Shown here: positions 8,126 through 17,026 of the stretch, piece by piece
Position numbering within the stretch: the stretch's first letter is position 1
Layout: every line of letters begins with the position of its first letter
Assembly: GCA_023250155.1 (NCBI GenBank)
Contig: JAHFBG010000005.1
Span: 1-64,000, forward strand
DNA: 64,000 nucleotides
Direction: 5' to 3'
From: Candidatus Melainabacteria bacterium
GTDB taxonomy: Bacteria; Cyanobacteriota; Vampirovibrionia; 2-02-FULL-35-15
Notes under the pieces: generated by a model
Seen by the model: the letters and a program-made list of their open reading frames with translations, nothing else
Databases searched by the model: none
Told to the model about the DNA's origin: nothing
Program-made: the position numbers and the translations under genes

Positions 8126-8986
8126 TTAATCTTTTAACATTTTAGATTTTAAAAGAGAAATTGCTCTTGCATGAATTTGACTGGCTCTTGATTCTGAGAA
8201 GTCCAGAACTTCTGCAATTTCTTTAAAAGTTAATTTCTTGTAATGATATAGACCTACTACTGTTCTTTCTCTTTCAGGCAAGCCATCTATAGCTTTAGTT
8301 AGCCTTTCCTTTAATTCAAGCTCTTCTATCTCTTCTAAGATAGGCACTTCATTAGAAGAAACAGTATCTACTAATGAATGGCTATCATCTGAAAAACCTT
8401 CTTTTGGTTCATCTAAAGAATACGTTGCAATTTGTGCCTCTTGTTGAATAACTCTCAACTCACCAAGTGTAATGGAAAGTTCACCTGCAATTTCTTTATC
8501 AGTAGGACATCTGCTTAATTTGTTTTCTAAATCACTAATTACTTTATATAGGTTTTTTACTTTTTTCCTTGACCCCCTGCTTAACCAGTCTGAAGCACGT
8601 AATTGATCATAAATAGAACCTCTGATTCTTGCAATTGCAAATGATTGAAATTTAGAATTTCGGGAAGGATCAAATCTGTCCACTGCTTCAATTAATCCAA
8701 TTGTTCCATAGCCAATCAAGTCTTCTCTCTCCATACCTTTTAAACTATTTACAGGCAATCTACTAACAATCCAGTTTACAAGATAAGCATATTTTCTAAT
8801 CAACTCATCTCTCTTTTCAGAACTAAGTATTTGATTTTCATTTTCTGTTTTTTCTAGAAATTTTCTGCTTGCATACTTACAAACATTTACTTTATTATTT
8901 TCTTGAGCCTTAAATATATCTTGTGCTGTACTATTTATATGGGTTTTGCTATTTGTGATTTTTTTACTAAGATCTCTTAAACTCAT
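8126..8986 (-). CDS. FliA/WhiG-type RNA polymerase sigma factor
   Basis: 286 aa group-3 sigma-70 factor. Region 2 is clear (about 60-130: DLIGYGTIGLIEAVDRFDPS, FQSFAIARIRGSIYDQLR with the WLSRGSRKK that follows). Region 3 (LSRCPTDKEIAGELSI) and region 4 (LPERERTVVGLYHYKKLTFK, IAEVLDFSESRASQIHARAI) are both present. The ~65-residue N-terminal extension is longer than in E. coli FliA and highly polar. Family members drive flagellar, chemotaxis or development genes; no flagellar gene is in the window, so the regulon is unknown. The ATG at 8986 follows AAAGGTAGG. Calling it fliA would need genome context. Confidence 0.92.
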   Translation of the reverse strand: MSLRDLSKKITNSKTHINSTAQDIFKAQENNKVNVCKYASRKFLEKTENENQILSSEKRDELIRKYAYLVNWIVSRLPVNSLKGMEREDLIGYGTIGLIEAVDRFDPSRNSKFQSFAIARIRGSIYDQLRASDWLSRGSRKKVKNLYKVISDLENKLSRCPTDKEIAGELSITLGELRVIQQEAQIATYSLDEPKEGFSDDSHSLVDTVSSNEVPILEEIEELELKERLTKAIDGLPERERTVVGLYHYKKLTFKEIAEVLDFSESRASQIHARAISLLKSKMLKD

Positions 8987-9071
8987 AAGACCTACCTTTC
9001 AATATCCATTAAACTAATAATCCTTAATTTCCTTTTTTTCTTTATCGCCTATTCATATGAAGATAATTCCC

Positions 9072-9503
9072 TTAGGGATTCCTTATAGTCTCATCAATGG
9101 AGAGATTTTGAGAGAATTTTTGCAAAAATGCAAAGTGAACCTTCTCTGTCAATTTTAAATTGGGGCAAGACTTCATATCTATATACTCCTCTTCAAAGCC
9201 CACCTTAGCTAAGAGTTCTTTTTTCTTATTCTGCGCATAAATGCGCTTATATTCATCATTGATCCACTTTCTAATTAGCTTTTCTTCTTCTATTACCTCA
9301 CCCTTTAAGTCCTTTTTCTTTTGGAACATATCACCTAAAGTCAAAATAAATAGCCCGACCAATAGAATTAAAAATGCAGCTAAAACTCCTATTCTTCTGT
9401 CATTTGTTAGAAACATACACCAAAGACAAAACGAAGTGTTATAAATCAACAATAATGCAACACAATCATTTCTAGTGTAAGAAAAACATTTGTTCTTAGT
9501 CAT
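9072..9503 (-). CDS. Small membrane protein, hypothetical
   Basis: 143 aa. Two hydrophobic segments (about 15-32, rich in Cys, and 38-57, IGVLAAFLILLVGLFILTL) form a probable helical hairpin, followed by a charged cytosolic region of about 85 residues beginning QKKKDLKGEVIEEEKLIRKW. I recognise no family. Upstream there is only a distant GGAG, so the ribosome site is weak. It lies upstream of the sigma-factor gene on the same strand with an 85-nt gap. The alternating hydrophobic and charged composition supports a real gene. Confidence 0.6.
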   Translation of the reverse strand: MTKNKCFSYTRNDCVALLLIYNTSFCLWCMFLTNDRRIGVLAAFLILLVGLFILTLGDMFQKKKDLKGEVIEEEKLIRKWINDEYKRIYAQNKKKELLAKVGFEEEYIDMKSCPNLKLTEKVHFAFLQKFSQNLSIDETIRNP

Positions 9504-9808
9504 AAGATTACATATAGAACTCCCATGAGAATGAGAGTTTCATCCTTGTACATTAATCTCATTCCCTAAGAACATTTATATAAAAATAAATTTATTTAAA
9601 TGAAAAGTAGTGCTAACTATATTAGATAAAGAAGTGGTTATGAGATCAATCTCTAATAAGCGACAACCCTATAATATATGAGTTTTCTCCAACATCAAGT
9701 AGAGTCAGCATTTGGGGAGATTTTCTTAAATTTCTCTAATAAAAAATAGTGCCACCTGTCACGTCATGCTAAAATATTTTTGCTGTAAATTCTAAAGGAG
9801 ATAAATTA
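9504..9808. other. Intergenic region, divergent promoters
   Basis: About 305 nt between the leftward membrane-protein gene and the rightward elbB. Only very short ORFs occur. There is a small inverted repeat (AACTC/GAGTT near 9517-9541). A TAAAAT-like -10 lies about 35 nt before the elbB start. Nothing else was recognised. Confidence 0.4.
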
Positions 9809-10501
9809 ATGTATAAAATCGGTGTGTTATTAAGTGGTTGTGGTGTAATGGATGGTTCTGAAATTCATGAAGCAATTATAACCTTATTAGCCCTTGATAG
9901 AGAAGGAATAGAATATATTTGCATAGCACCAAATAAAGATCAAACACAAGTTATAAATCATTTAACTAACAAACCTGAAAATGAAAAAAGAAACATGTTA
10001 ATTGAATCTGCAAGAATTGCAAGAGGAAATATAAAAGATTTAAGTCAGGTAAAAGCAAGTGATCTTGATGCCGTAATACTACCCGGTGGATTTGGTGCAG
10101 CTTGCAATTTAAGCAATTTTGCACAAGCTGGTGAAAATGCACAAGTACTACCAGAGGTAGAAAAGTTTTTAAAAGAAGTTCACAGTCTAAACAAGCCCAT
10201 TGGCGCTATTTGTATTGCACCAAATGTACTAGCAAAAATATTTGGAGATAAAAATGTTGAGCTTACCATAGGTACAGATCAAGGTACTGCAAAGAAACTT
10301 GAATCCTGGGGTGCTAAACACATAAATAAAAATGCTGAAGAAATTGTTTTAGACAATAAAAATTTAATTGTAACGACTCCAGCATATATGCTTGCTAAAG
10401 GTCCTAAAGAACTAGAGATTGGAATAACAAAACTAGTTAAAGCAATTCATGAATTAATTAAACAGTCTAAAAAAGCGCCTGCAAGTTCAATAATATCTTA
10501 A
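9809..10501 (+). CDS. elbB: ElbB-type glyoxalase (DJ-1/PfpI superfamily)
   Basis: 230 aa, slightly longer than E. coli ElbB (217). The start MYKIGVLLSGCGVMDGSEIH and the core VILPGGFGAACNLSNFA are typical. The nucleophile elbow IGAICIAPN places the cysteine at residue 135, and TTPAYMLAKGP matches the family's C-terminal region. E. coli ElbB has weak glyoxalase activity and is linked to isoprenoid yield; its physiological role is unsettled. A strong AAAGGAG precedes the ATG. The gene appears monocistronic. The lysine-rich last 15 residues are an extension of no obvious function. Confidence 0.93.
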   Translation: MYKIGVLLSGCGVMDGSEIHEAIITLLALDREGIEYICIAPNKDQTQVINHLTNKPENEKRNMLIESARIARGNIKDLSQVKASDLDAVILPGGFGAACNLSNFAQAGENAQVLPEVEKFLKEVHSLNKPIGAICIAPNVLAKIFGDKNVELTIGTDQGTAKKLESWGAKHINKNAEEIVLDNKNLIVTTPAYMLAKGPKELEIGITKLVKAIHELIKQSKKAPASSIIS

Positions 10502-10536
10502 AAAGACAGCTCCTATTATAGCAACTAATAAAATCT

Positions 10537-10568
10537 TAAGTTTTTCTTTAGCTTTTTTAATTGATTAA
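10537..10568 (+). promoter_or_regulatory. Pyrimidine-rich motif upstream of orphan gene
   Basis: TTAAGTTTTTCTTTAG, then a T-rich run, then ATTGATTAA. The same arrangement occurs at 24734-24765 before another orphan gene. It may be a promoter element or a terminator remnant; the spacers differ by one base. Confidence 0.4.
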
Positions 10569-10598
10569 AGCAATTCTATTTTGTAATAATTAGAATCA

Positions 10599-11165
10599 AT
10601 GAATCCTGTATCAAATCACCAACCCACTCTCTTTAGAAATGATTTTCGTGAGCCGCTCTTAAGCCTTCATAAGCCACCACGACTACAAATAGATTCCACA
10701 ATTAAGATGGTGTTAGCTGTGGCAGAAAATGTTCACAAACATCAACCACAAGAAGATGTTTATAACGTAAATATTTTAAATTCTATATATAACTCATCTT
10801 TTTTATCTTCCATATTATTTATGAAACTATCTAAAGAATTAGGGATTAAACCAGAAATTCCTAATTCTCTTGAACCACTTAAGAAAAAAGACATAGAGTG
10901 GTTTGACAAACTTATAGAGAAATTTAAAGAGGATGATCCAAAAAACACCTCAAATACAATTGGAGATTTATATTGGAATCTTGCAAAGCTAGTAGAGTTT
11001 CACTTACATCCACATGATGCTTTAATCTTTCGATTAGCAGCTGCACTTGAAAATCATCCTGAAGGAATAAAATTTTTAAAAGATAATATTCCTGAATGGT
11101 TAAGAAAACAACTGAGAGATGCCTATAGAGAACTCCATAAATCTAAAGAAATTGTTAATTTATAG
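10599..11165 (+). CDS. Hypothetical protein, 188 aa
   Basis: Not recognised. The protein has no signal peptide or membrane segment. The first 30 residues are Pro/His/Asn-rich and probably disordered (MNPVSNHQPTLFRNDFREPL). The rest is charged and helical, including IGDLYWNLAKLVEFHLHPHD and a C-terminal amphipathic helix (PEWLRKQLRDAYRELHKSKE). Unlike the other orphans its ATG has no good ribosome site, so translation may rely on a short leader. It shares an upstream motif with the orphan at 24824. Confidence 0.65.
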   Translation: MNPVSNHQPTLFRNDFREPLLSLHKPPRLQIDSTIKMVLAVAENVHKHQPQEDVYNVNILNSIYNSSFLSSILFMKLSKELGIKPEIPNSLEPLKKKDIEWFDKLIEKFKEDDPKNTSNTIGDLYWNLAKLVEFHLHPHDALIFRLAAALENHPEGIKFLKDNIPEWLRKQLRDAYRELHKSKEIVNL

Positions 11166-11266
11166 TGCAAAACTTTTTGATAAAAATTACATTAAAAAAA
11201 ATTAATGTATGAAAATCTAAGATGTAGTAATATGATTGAACGTTAAATAAAATTAAGGATGAAGCT

Positions 11267-11905
11267 ATGAAAGACGCATTGAAGGAATGGAATAGTACTT
11301 TAGAAGCACTTGGAAGCGGCAAGCTAATTGCCATATGGAGAAAAGGTGGCATTGAAGATACTCCAAATGTCAGAACACCTAATGAAGCTTTTAAAACTAA
11401 GAGTAAGCAATTTGTTTTATATCCTACTTATACACATCAAAGCATTGAAAAAATAAAGCCTGAATTTACTTCTGTACTAAATGAAAGAAATGTCATAAAC
11501 AAAGACAATCAAGTTAAGCTTAAATATTGGGCTCTTGTAGAGGAAGAAATTATACCTGAATCTATTGATGAGCTTTTAGCTTTATCCAGTGAACTAGCAA
11601 ATACTGATGAACACTTAGTTTCATCATGGAATCTTTATCCAGATCATAAAGGAAAGATTTTATTGCTTAGGGTTTATAAGCTTGGTGATCCTATTTTAAT
11701 AACACACTCACCTAATTACAATGGCTGTAAGTCATGGATAGAGTTAAGCATAGATATTCCAAAGGTAGGCAGCAAAGCTGTTTTATCTTTTAAAGATTTC
11801 AATAAAAAATCAAAGCTAATTAAAACATTGATTGAAGAAGCTATTCAATTAAGAGCTAGCAGTACAACAGAAGAAATCGTTGATATAACAAAAGTTGAAT
11901 CTTAA
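11267..11905 (+). CDS. DUF1802 family protein
   Basis: 212 aa. The opening ALKEWNSTLEALGSGK, the invariant-looking WRKGGIED, and the FVLYPTYTHQ segment are the marks of DUF1802, a family I recall as common in cyanobacteria and archaea and of unknown function. The C-terminal half (VYKLGDPILITHSPNYNGCK, SWIELS) also fits. It is preceded by AAGGATGAAGCT and an AT-rich promoter region. Its 3' end directly abuts the converging ORF6N pseudogene. Confidence 0.85.
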   Translation: MKDALKEWNSTLEALGSGKLIAIWRKGGIEDTPNVRTPNEAFKTKSKQFVLYPTYTHQSIEKIKPEFTSVLNERNVINKDNQVKLKYWALVEEEIIPESIDELLALSSELANTDEHLVSSWNLYPDHKGKILLLRVYKLGDPILITHSPNYNGCKSWIELSIDIPKVGSKAVLSFKDFNKKSKLIKTLIEEAIQLRASSTTEEIVDITKVES

Positions 11906-12486
11906 TTACTGTAAATTATCATAGAACTTCACTCCTTTGAAGTTTTTCATATTCTTTATATCTTCATCAGCTACATAAAATCCTATTTTTCTTTTAGGTT
12001 TCTCTGGTGGCATCATTAACTGACGAATGGCATTAAAAATTGATTGAATCTCTGAGTCATGTTTTTCAATTTTGCTTTCAAGTTGTTTGAATTTTTCAGT
12101 AAGCTCTTTGTTGCTCTCAATCATGTCTCTGAGTTTAGTAAACGTTCTCATAATCTGAATATTTACCTGGATAGCTTTCTTACTGTTTAAAACACTGGAA
12201 AGCATAACCACTCCTTGTTCTGTAAAAGCATATGGCTTAAACCGCCGTCCTCCACGACCCTTGTTTGAGGTCACAATTTGTGACCTCAAAATTTCGTATT
12301 CTTTTTGATCTAACTGGAACATAAAATCTTCTGGGAATCTATCTTTGTTGCGTTTAATAGCTTGTAATATGCTTTAGTTTTAACTTCATAAAGCTCAGAT
12401 AGAGTACTACCCAGCATAACTTTCTTTCCTCTAATAAGATATATTTTGCTTTCTATCTTTTCTGGTGATATTAATGCTGTGCTCAT
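11906..12486 (-). pseudogene. ORF6N antirepressor-like gene, frameshifted
   Basis: The 3' part reads MFQLDQKEYEILRSQIVTSN, GGRRFKPYAFTEQGVVMLSS and a coiled-coil plus tail, a typical ORF6N-domain protein. The domain's beginning is in another frame upstream: from an ATG at 12486 the sequence gives RGKKVMLGSTLSELYEVKTK, then must shift near 12361-12372 to give QAIKRNKDRFPEDFMFQL. One base appears to be missing, comparing with the family's usual A-L-N-Q-A-I-K-R-N. ORF6N proteins are phage-derived transcriptional regulators or antirepressors. The downstream fragment could still be translated from the ATG at 12322, but without the N-terminal DNA-binding portion. A sequencing error is the alternative. 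Confidence 0.8.
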
Positions 12487-12544
12487 GCAATTAACCTTAA
12501 AACAATTCTTATAATTTGTGAATCAGGCAAAATAGCTGATTTGG

Positions 12545-12655
12545 TTAAGGTTTTTTATATAGGTTCAGAATATAGGTTCAGCTTGTCTGAACCTTCTCTC
12601 GGTCAAATATTTCGTTGGATCGGATTTCCTGGCAAAGCCAGATAAATCCTACATT
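12545..12655. repeat. Palindromic repeats
   Basis: Hairpin AGGTTCAG/CTGAACCT around 12571-12592, preceded by another AGGTTCAG. A second imperfect palindrome lies around 12618-12652 (GGATTT..TGGC/GCCA..AAATCC). These are REP-like structures between the ORF6N relic and the next orphan gene. Confidence 0.5.
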
Positions 12656-12774
12656 TGCAAGTACAATGTTTTTCCCTTAACCCTAAGATTAAAAGATTAT
12701 AAAATCTAATGATTTTTTTTTGCGCATGTTATTATAAATCTATAGTTATACAAATATTTAAGAAGGAGAATAAT

Positions 12775-13293
12775 ATGTCAACAATACCAAGTAATTCACC
12801 ACCAGCATTACCAAGCAAAAAGCCTATTGATGTCAAGGCTTCTACAGAAAGCTTAGAACTAGTTGGAAGCGGTGATCCTACAGGAGTAGCTTCAGTAGTA
12901 CATAATATAGCTCCAGGAGCAACTATAACAACTTATGATATTTCTCCAAAGAGTAATGAACTAGTTGAAAGTAGTAACCCTACAGGAGTAGCTTCAGTAG
13001 CACATAATATAGCCCCAGAAGCAACTATAACAACTTATAGTATTTTTCCACTTAATATTGGAACAACTCCTACTGCTAGTGCGCTTGTTGCATGGAATAT
13101 AGAAGCTAGAAAAAAAGCTGGCTTACCTCCATTAACTCCACAAGAGCTTGATGAAGCTTTAGCAAAGACTCCTAAAGATATGATTGCTATTGCTGAGATT
13201 CTTGAACGTCTTTCTGAAGCTGTTGATGAAGGCAAAAGGAGCATTAAACTTCCTTCTGAAGCTGTTAATACCAACATTACGGCAACACCCTAA
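12775..13293 (+). CDS. Orphan protein with 31-residue duplication
   Basis: 172 aa from the ATG at 12775, which has a textbook AGAAGGAG; a longer frame from 12709 is unlikely. It starts with a Ser/Pro-rich disordered stretch (MSTIPSNSPPALPSKKPID). Two near-identical units follow, each reading ELV-x-S-x-x-PTGVASV-x-HNIAP (about residues 27-57 and 61-91), a recent DNA-level duplication. The C-terminal 60 residues are helical (PPLTPQELDEALAKTPKDMI). There is no signal peptide. The function and family are unknown. The stop overlaps the convergent Kelch gene by 17 nt. Confidence 0.7.
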   Translation: MSTIPSNSPPALPSKKPIDVKASTESLELVGSGDPTGVASVVHNIAPGATITTYDISPKSNELVESSNPTGVASVAHNIAPEATITTYSIFPLNIGTTPTASALVAWNIEARKKAGLPPLTPQELDEALAKTPKDMIAIAEILERLSEAVDEGKRSIKLPSEAVNTNITATP

Positions 13294-16200
13294 TAACAGT
13301 AAGATTATTCCCTTCACCCGTTGCTAATAAAAATGGATTAGAATCAACTAGTTTTATAGCATTTAGTGGTTTTGACTTTGTAAGTATTCTTCCATCAGAT
13401 TTTAAAAGTCTTAGTTTATTCTTTTTAAACTCTGCCACTTTTACTGATTTAGAATTGTTTACTTCAATTAAAGAACCAATACTTGCTCCTACAATGCCAC
13501 TAGTACCTAAGGCTACATAAGCTATACCCCCAATTACAACAAGATCTTTTATCTGTGTTTTAATTTTTAAACTATTGCTTATAGGAATGTTTGTTTTATT
13601 GTTTAAATCATATAGAAGAAGCTTTCTATCGCCACTTGCTACAAGTACATCTGTAACTTTTCCACCTACTGTATATCTTCCTACATAACTAGTTTTAGAA
13701 AGTTTTTCTCTACTTACATCTATCGTTTGAACTGCTGCATTTACATCCACTACATTCAACAGAGAAAGTACTCCAACTCCATCATAAGCTGCTACAAACG
13801 GTCCTGCATTATCACCAAGTTTTCCTATTACTGAAATATGCTTTGTATCTCCAGGAAGTTTAAAGTTCACTACTCTTGGATTTTTCTCAGTCACTGAAAA
13901 TATTACATCTACACCTTTTTGTCCTACTGAAACAATAGCTGCAAGCTGTCCATTTATAGTAGTAAGACCAAGCTCAAAACCATTTCCTGATAACGTGATT
14001 AGTGATTCTATATCTCCACTTATAGAGTTTATTAAATACAGTTTTTCATCTTTTAAAGCAAGAAGTTTTATTACACCAGCTACTTCAATTGGTTTTAAAA
14101 CTTTTACCCCACTAAGTCCATTTACTTTGATAAAAGATTCACTTAAATTATCACTAACACTTTGACTATAATCCAATGATCTAATGCCATCATCGCTAGC
14201 TACAAATGCTGTTGGTATAGTACTCTGTGATAATATTCCACCAATTGCTGAAGGAAGTATAGTCAATGGATTTCTAAAATCAGACCCTGCCTTATTCACT
14301 AATGTTCTTGGTACAGCATTAAATAAATCTATTCCATAAATCGGACGTATGGTAAACAGTCCTTGTATAGTTGATCCATTTATAGAGCTTTGAAGATTTA
14401 TTGGGATATAAAAAGGAAATAAAGAGCTTGTAGATGAAAGTCTTAAATCATCTATTGATACACTGTTTGAACTTAGAATATTTGTCTTTGAAAAATCAAG
14501 TCCATTTTGACTGAACAAATTTAACACCTGTGTATCTATAGGCTCATTTAAAAAAGTTGGTGTGCCTGTTATTTCTACTGGAATAGATACAGATAAAATA
14601 TCTTCTAGTCCACTACTTGGTTCAATAGAAAAATTTATATTGGTTTTACCTGGCTTAAGTGCATTTATATTGTATTGGGTAGAAAGCGTACCTGTTACAG
14701 ATGAAATCCCTGCACCACCAAGATTTGCAAGTTCTGGATTTTCAATTTTAGCTGTAATTGAAGTAGTAGGCGGTATTGATGAAAACTCTGTGATTCCATC
14801 CTGAGATAAAACTTTTATTTTGATTTTATCGCTATTATTTCCTTCCTGTGTACTTAATGAAATACCAAAACCAGGTTCTGTCGCTAAAAATGGTTTTGCA
14901 CTATCAGAAATATTTACTTTTACTTTGGCAGGTATAAACTCATTTGATTCATCACCAGATACAAAGCTTAAGTCAAACTCACCAGAAATAGAACTGTCTT
15001 TTCGTGAAATGCTTACAGTATCTCCGACCTGAAATAATGATGGGCTAACAATTATAGAACTACTGCTATCAGTATTTGCTCTAACTAATACCACTTGATT
15101 ATTTGTAGACAATATTTTTAAGTTCGCTCTAAATTCATTTGAACTAGATAGATTCACTGTTTGTGGTTCTACTTTTAAAGCTGGAACTTTTGAAAACTGA
15201 TTTAGCTGAATCAAATATTGATTTGAATACCCACCTTGAATAAGAGCTTCAGGAGTAGTTTTTATGTCTCTACCTTCAATTTTATTGTTTGATTCGATTT
15301 GGAGAAGTTCTGTAGTTTTAGATGGCAACTGTCCAAGACCATTAGTAAAACCACCAGTAACATAAATACCACAATTCACAAACTTGTTTAAATCAGCACT
15401 TGAAAAAAATCCTTGTGTTTTATTTTTTGGAGTGACTAAAACTGCTGTAGGAAGTATCCGTCCTGCCGACGACTCAAGAAAAGTTTTCTTTTCAATCTTT
15501 AAAGAACTACCACTAAAAGTAGACAGATTAGGTTCATAAACTTCAATAGTAGTAACCGGTGTAAAAACAAATGAACTTGAGTTTGTTCCTGCTTTAATAT
15601 TTAACCCACCTACAACTGCCACGCTTCCATTAGGAAGCAAAACTGATTTATGCAAAAATCTTGGGACCTGAAGTTCTAAGTTTGCACCACTTACCTTTTC
15701 TAAAGCAATATTAAAAGTCTCATCATTTGGATTAAAAAACTGAATGGTTCCTTTTGATAAGCCACGAAGCTCATCCTTATTCCTACTTGAAAAGAAATCA
15801 GCATTCCCCCCTAAAAGTAAAACTAACCCATTAGTTAAAAGCGTAGCACTCTGCCCACCTGTTTTTTCCTTCATATCTGAAACATTTTTTACAGTTAAAT
15901 TGGAAACATTTATTAATTCTGCTTTTTCAGTAGCTGGACCAAAAATAAAATCTGTTTGTTTTTGATTTGTAAAACCACCTGCTATTAAAATATTTCCATT
16001 TTGTAGAGTAGTCGCTGTATGTAAAAGTCTTGATGTGCTTAAAACAATTCCAGATGGTTGAACAGTCATTAAAACAGGATCATAAATCTCAATACTATTT
16101 AAAGCTCCAAGATTTGTTTTACTGATACGCCCTTGTCCACCCACAATTATTACTCTGCCATCAGGAAGAAGACTGGCTGTGTGAAATATTCTTGCTTTTT

Positions 16201-16993
16201 TTAGTTTTGCATTTTTACTTGACAATAAAGTACTTGTGGCTTGGTTTGTACCAACTCTTATTTCAAGAACTTCAAGTGTACTGTCAAGATTTCCATCCTT
16301 TGAAAATCCGCCAGCAAGAAGGATTTGCTCAACTGGTCCAGTAATCATGCCAATAGGCAAGTTAGTAATACCAAGATAAGTAGCAGTGTGCTGACTACGT
16401 GGGGTTTTTAATGTTACTTTACTTAGCTCATTCGTATTTTTCAAATACTCAGTTACACCAACTTCAGGATTAAATATTTCTACAGTATCAATGGGATCAG
16501 TTGCTAAAGACTTGCTACCACCTATTAAAAGTACTCTACCATCAGAAATTTTTGTAGTTGTGTTTCCACCTCTCCCCTGCTTAATGTTAGGAAGTAGAGA
16601 GTTTTTTAAATTTCCACTGGGAGAAGATCGAAAGCTAATTGTTTTAGTTATCAATGCACTTCCTGACCTGATCTCAATTGTTTTTTCACCAGAAGATACT
16701 GCTGGTGACACTATAGAAAGAGATGTAACATTCCCATCTCTATAAGGTCTTGGCTGATCTTTAAAGTCTCCAATATTTACATTTGTTCCAAGGTTTAGAT
16801 TTAAGCTTGAAACATCTATGACTACAGGTTCACCGCTAGTATTAGGAAGGATGAAGTCACTAGCATAAGAATTAGGACAAATAAGCAGAGAAGCAAAGAG
16901 ACAAAGAATAGTTAATTGAAAATTGATAATGGACAATTGATAATTAAAAAGCTTAAATCGTTTTTTCACCATAGTTATTGTTATTTTTAGCAT
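13277..16993 (-). CDS. Giant secreted Kelch/beta-propeller protein
   Basis: 1238 aa with an N-terminal signal sequence (hydrophobic LTILCLFASLLICPNSYAS, cleavage likely after YAS). Residues about 130-560 hold at least five Kelch-type repeats: HTATYLG..ILLAGGFS, HTASLLPDGRVIIVGGQG, HTATTLQNGNILIAGGFT, QSATLLTNGLVLLLGGNA, HKSVLLPNGSVAVVGGLN. The middle resembles Ig-like sandwich domains. The last 350 residues look like a second propeller (FVASDDGIRSLDYSQS, VAAYDGVGVLSLLNVVD, YVALGTSGIVGASIG). It is probably surface-exposed or exported. The signal region is partly encoded by an AT-rich repeat (16910-16946). It is divergent from rlmN with only 33 nt between starts. Confidence 0.85.
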   Translation of the reverse strand: MLKITITMVKKRFKLFNYQLSIINFQLTILCLFASLLICPNSYASDFILPNTSGEPVVIDVSSLNLNLGTNVNIGDFKDQPRPYRDGNVTSLSIVSPAVSSGEKTIEIRSGSALITKTISFRSSPSGNLKNSLLPNIKQGRGGNTTTKISDGRVLLIGGSKSLATDPIDTVEIFNPEVGVTEYLKNTNELSKVTLKTPRSQHTATYLGITNLPIGMITGPVEQILLAGGFSKDGNLDSTLEVLEIRVGTNQATSTLLSSKNAKLKKARIFHTASLLPDGRVIIVGGQGRISKTNLGALNSIEIYDPVLMTVQPSGIVLSTSRLLHTATTLQNGNILIAGGFTNQKQTDFIFGPATEKAELINVSNLTVKNVSDMKEKTGGQSATLLTNGLVLLLGGNADFFSSRNKDELRGLSKGTIQFFNPNDETFNIALEKVSGANLELQVPRFLHKSVLLPNGSVAVVGGLNIKAGTNSSSFVFTPVTTIEVYEPNLSTFSGSSLKIEKKTFLESSAGRILPTAVLVTPKNKTQGFFSSADLNKFVNCGIYVTGGFTNGLGQLPSKTTELLQIESNNKIEGRDIKTTPEALIQGGYSNQYLIQLNQFSKVPALKVEPQTVNLSSSNEFRANLKILSTNNQVVLVRANTDSSSSIIVSPSLFQVGDTVSISRKDSSISGEFDLSFVSGDESNEFIPAKVKVNISDSAKPFLATEPGFGISLSTQEGNNSDKIKIKVLSQDGITEFSSIPPTTSITAKIENPELANLGGAGISSVTGTLSTQYNINALKPGKTNINFSIEPSSGLEDILSVSIPVEITGTPTFLNEPIDTQVLNLFSQNGLDFSKTNILSSNSVSIDDLRLSSTSSLFPFYIPINLQSSINGSTIQGLFTIRPIYGIDLFNAVPRTLVNKAGSDFRNPLTILPSAIGGILSQSTIPTAFVASDDGIRSLDYSQSVSDNLSESFIKVNGLSGVKVLKPIEVAGVIKLLALKDEKLYLINSISGDIESLITLSGNGFELGLTTINGQLAAIVSVGQKGVDVIFSVTEKNPRVVNFKLPGDTKHISVIGKLGDNAGPFVAAYDGVGVLSLLNVVDVNAAVQTIDVSREKLSKTSYVGRYTVGGKVTDVLVASGDRKLLLYDLNNKTNIPISNSLKIKTQIKDLVVIGGIAYVALGTSGIVGASIGSLIEVNNSKSVKVAEFKKNKLRLLKSDGRILTKSKPLNAIKLVDSNPFLLATGEGNNLTVIRVLP
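16910..16946. repeat. AATT-type repeat inside signal-peptide coding region
   Basis: Tandem and inverted copies of the AATTGAAAATTGATAAT type, translated on the minus strand as NYQLSIINFQLTI. The peptide and DNA pattern match a widespread AT-rich repeat seen between genes elsewhere. Here it lies in frame near the start of the Kelch protein. Confidence 0.55.
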
Positions 16994-17026
16994 TTTTTCT
17001 GGATTATATAAAGCAAGATAACGATA

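Noticed and set aside
8126..8986. Assigning gene symbol fliA
   Set aside because: No flagellar genes are in the window and WhiG/SigD-type factors share the same regions.
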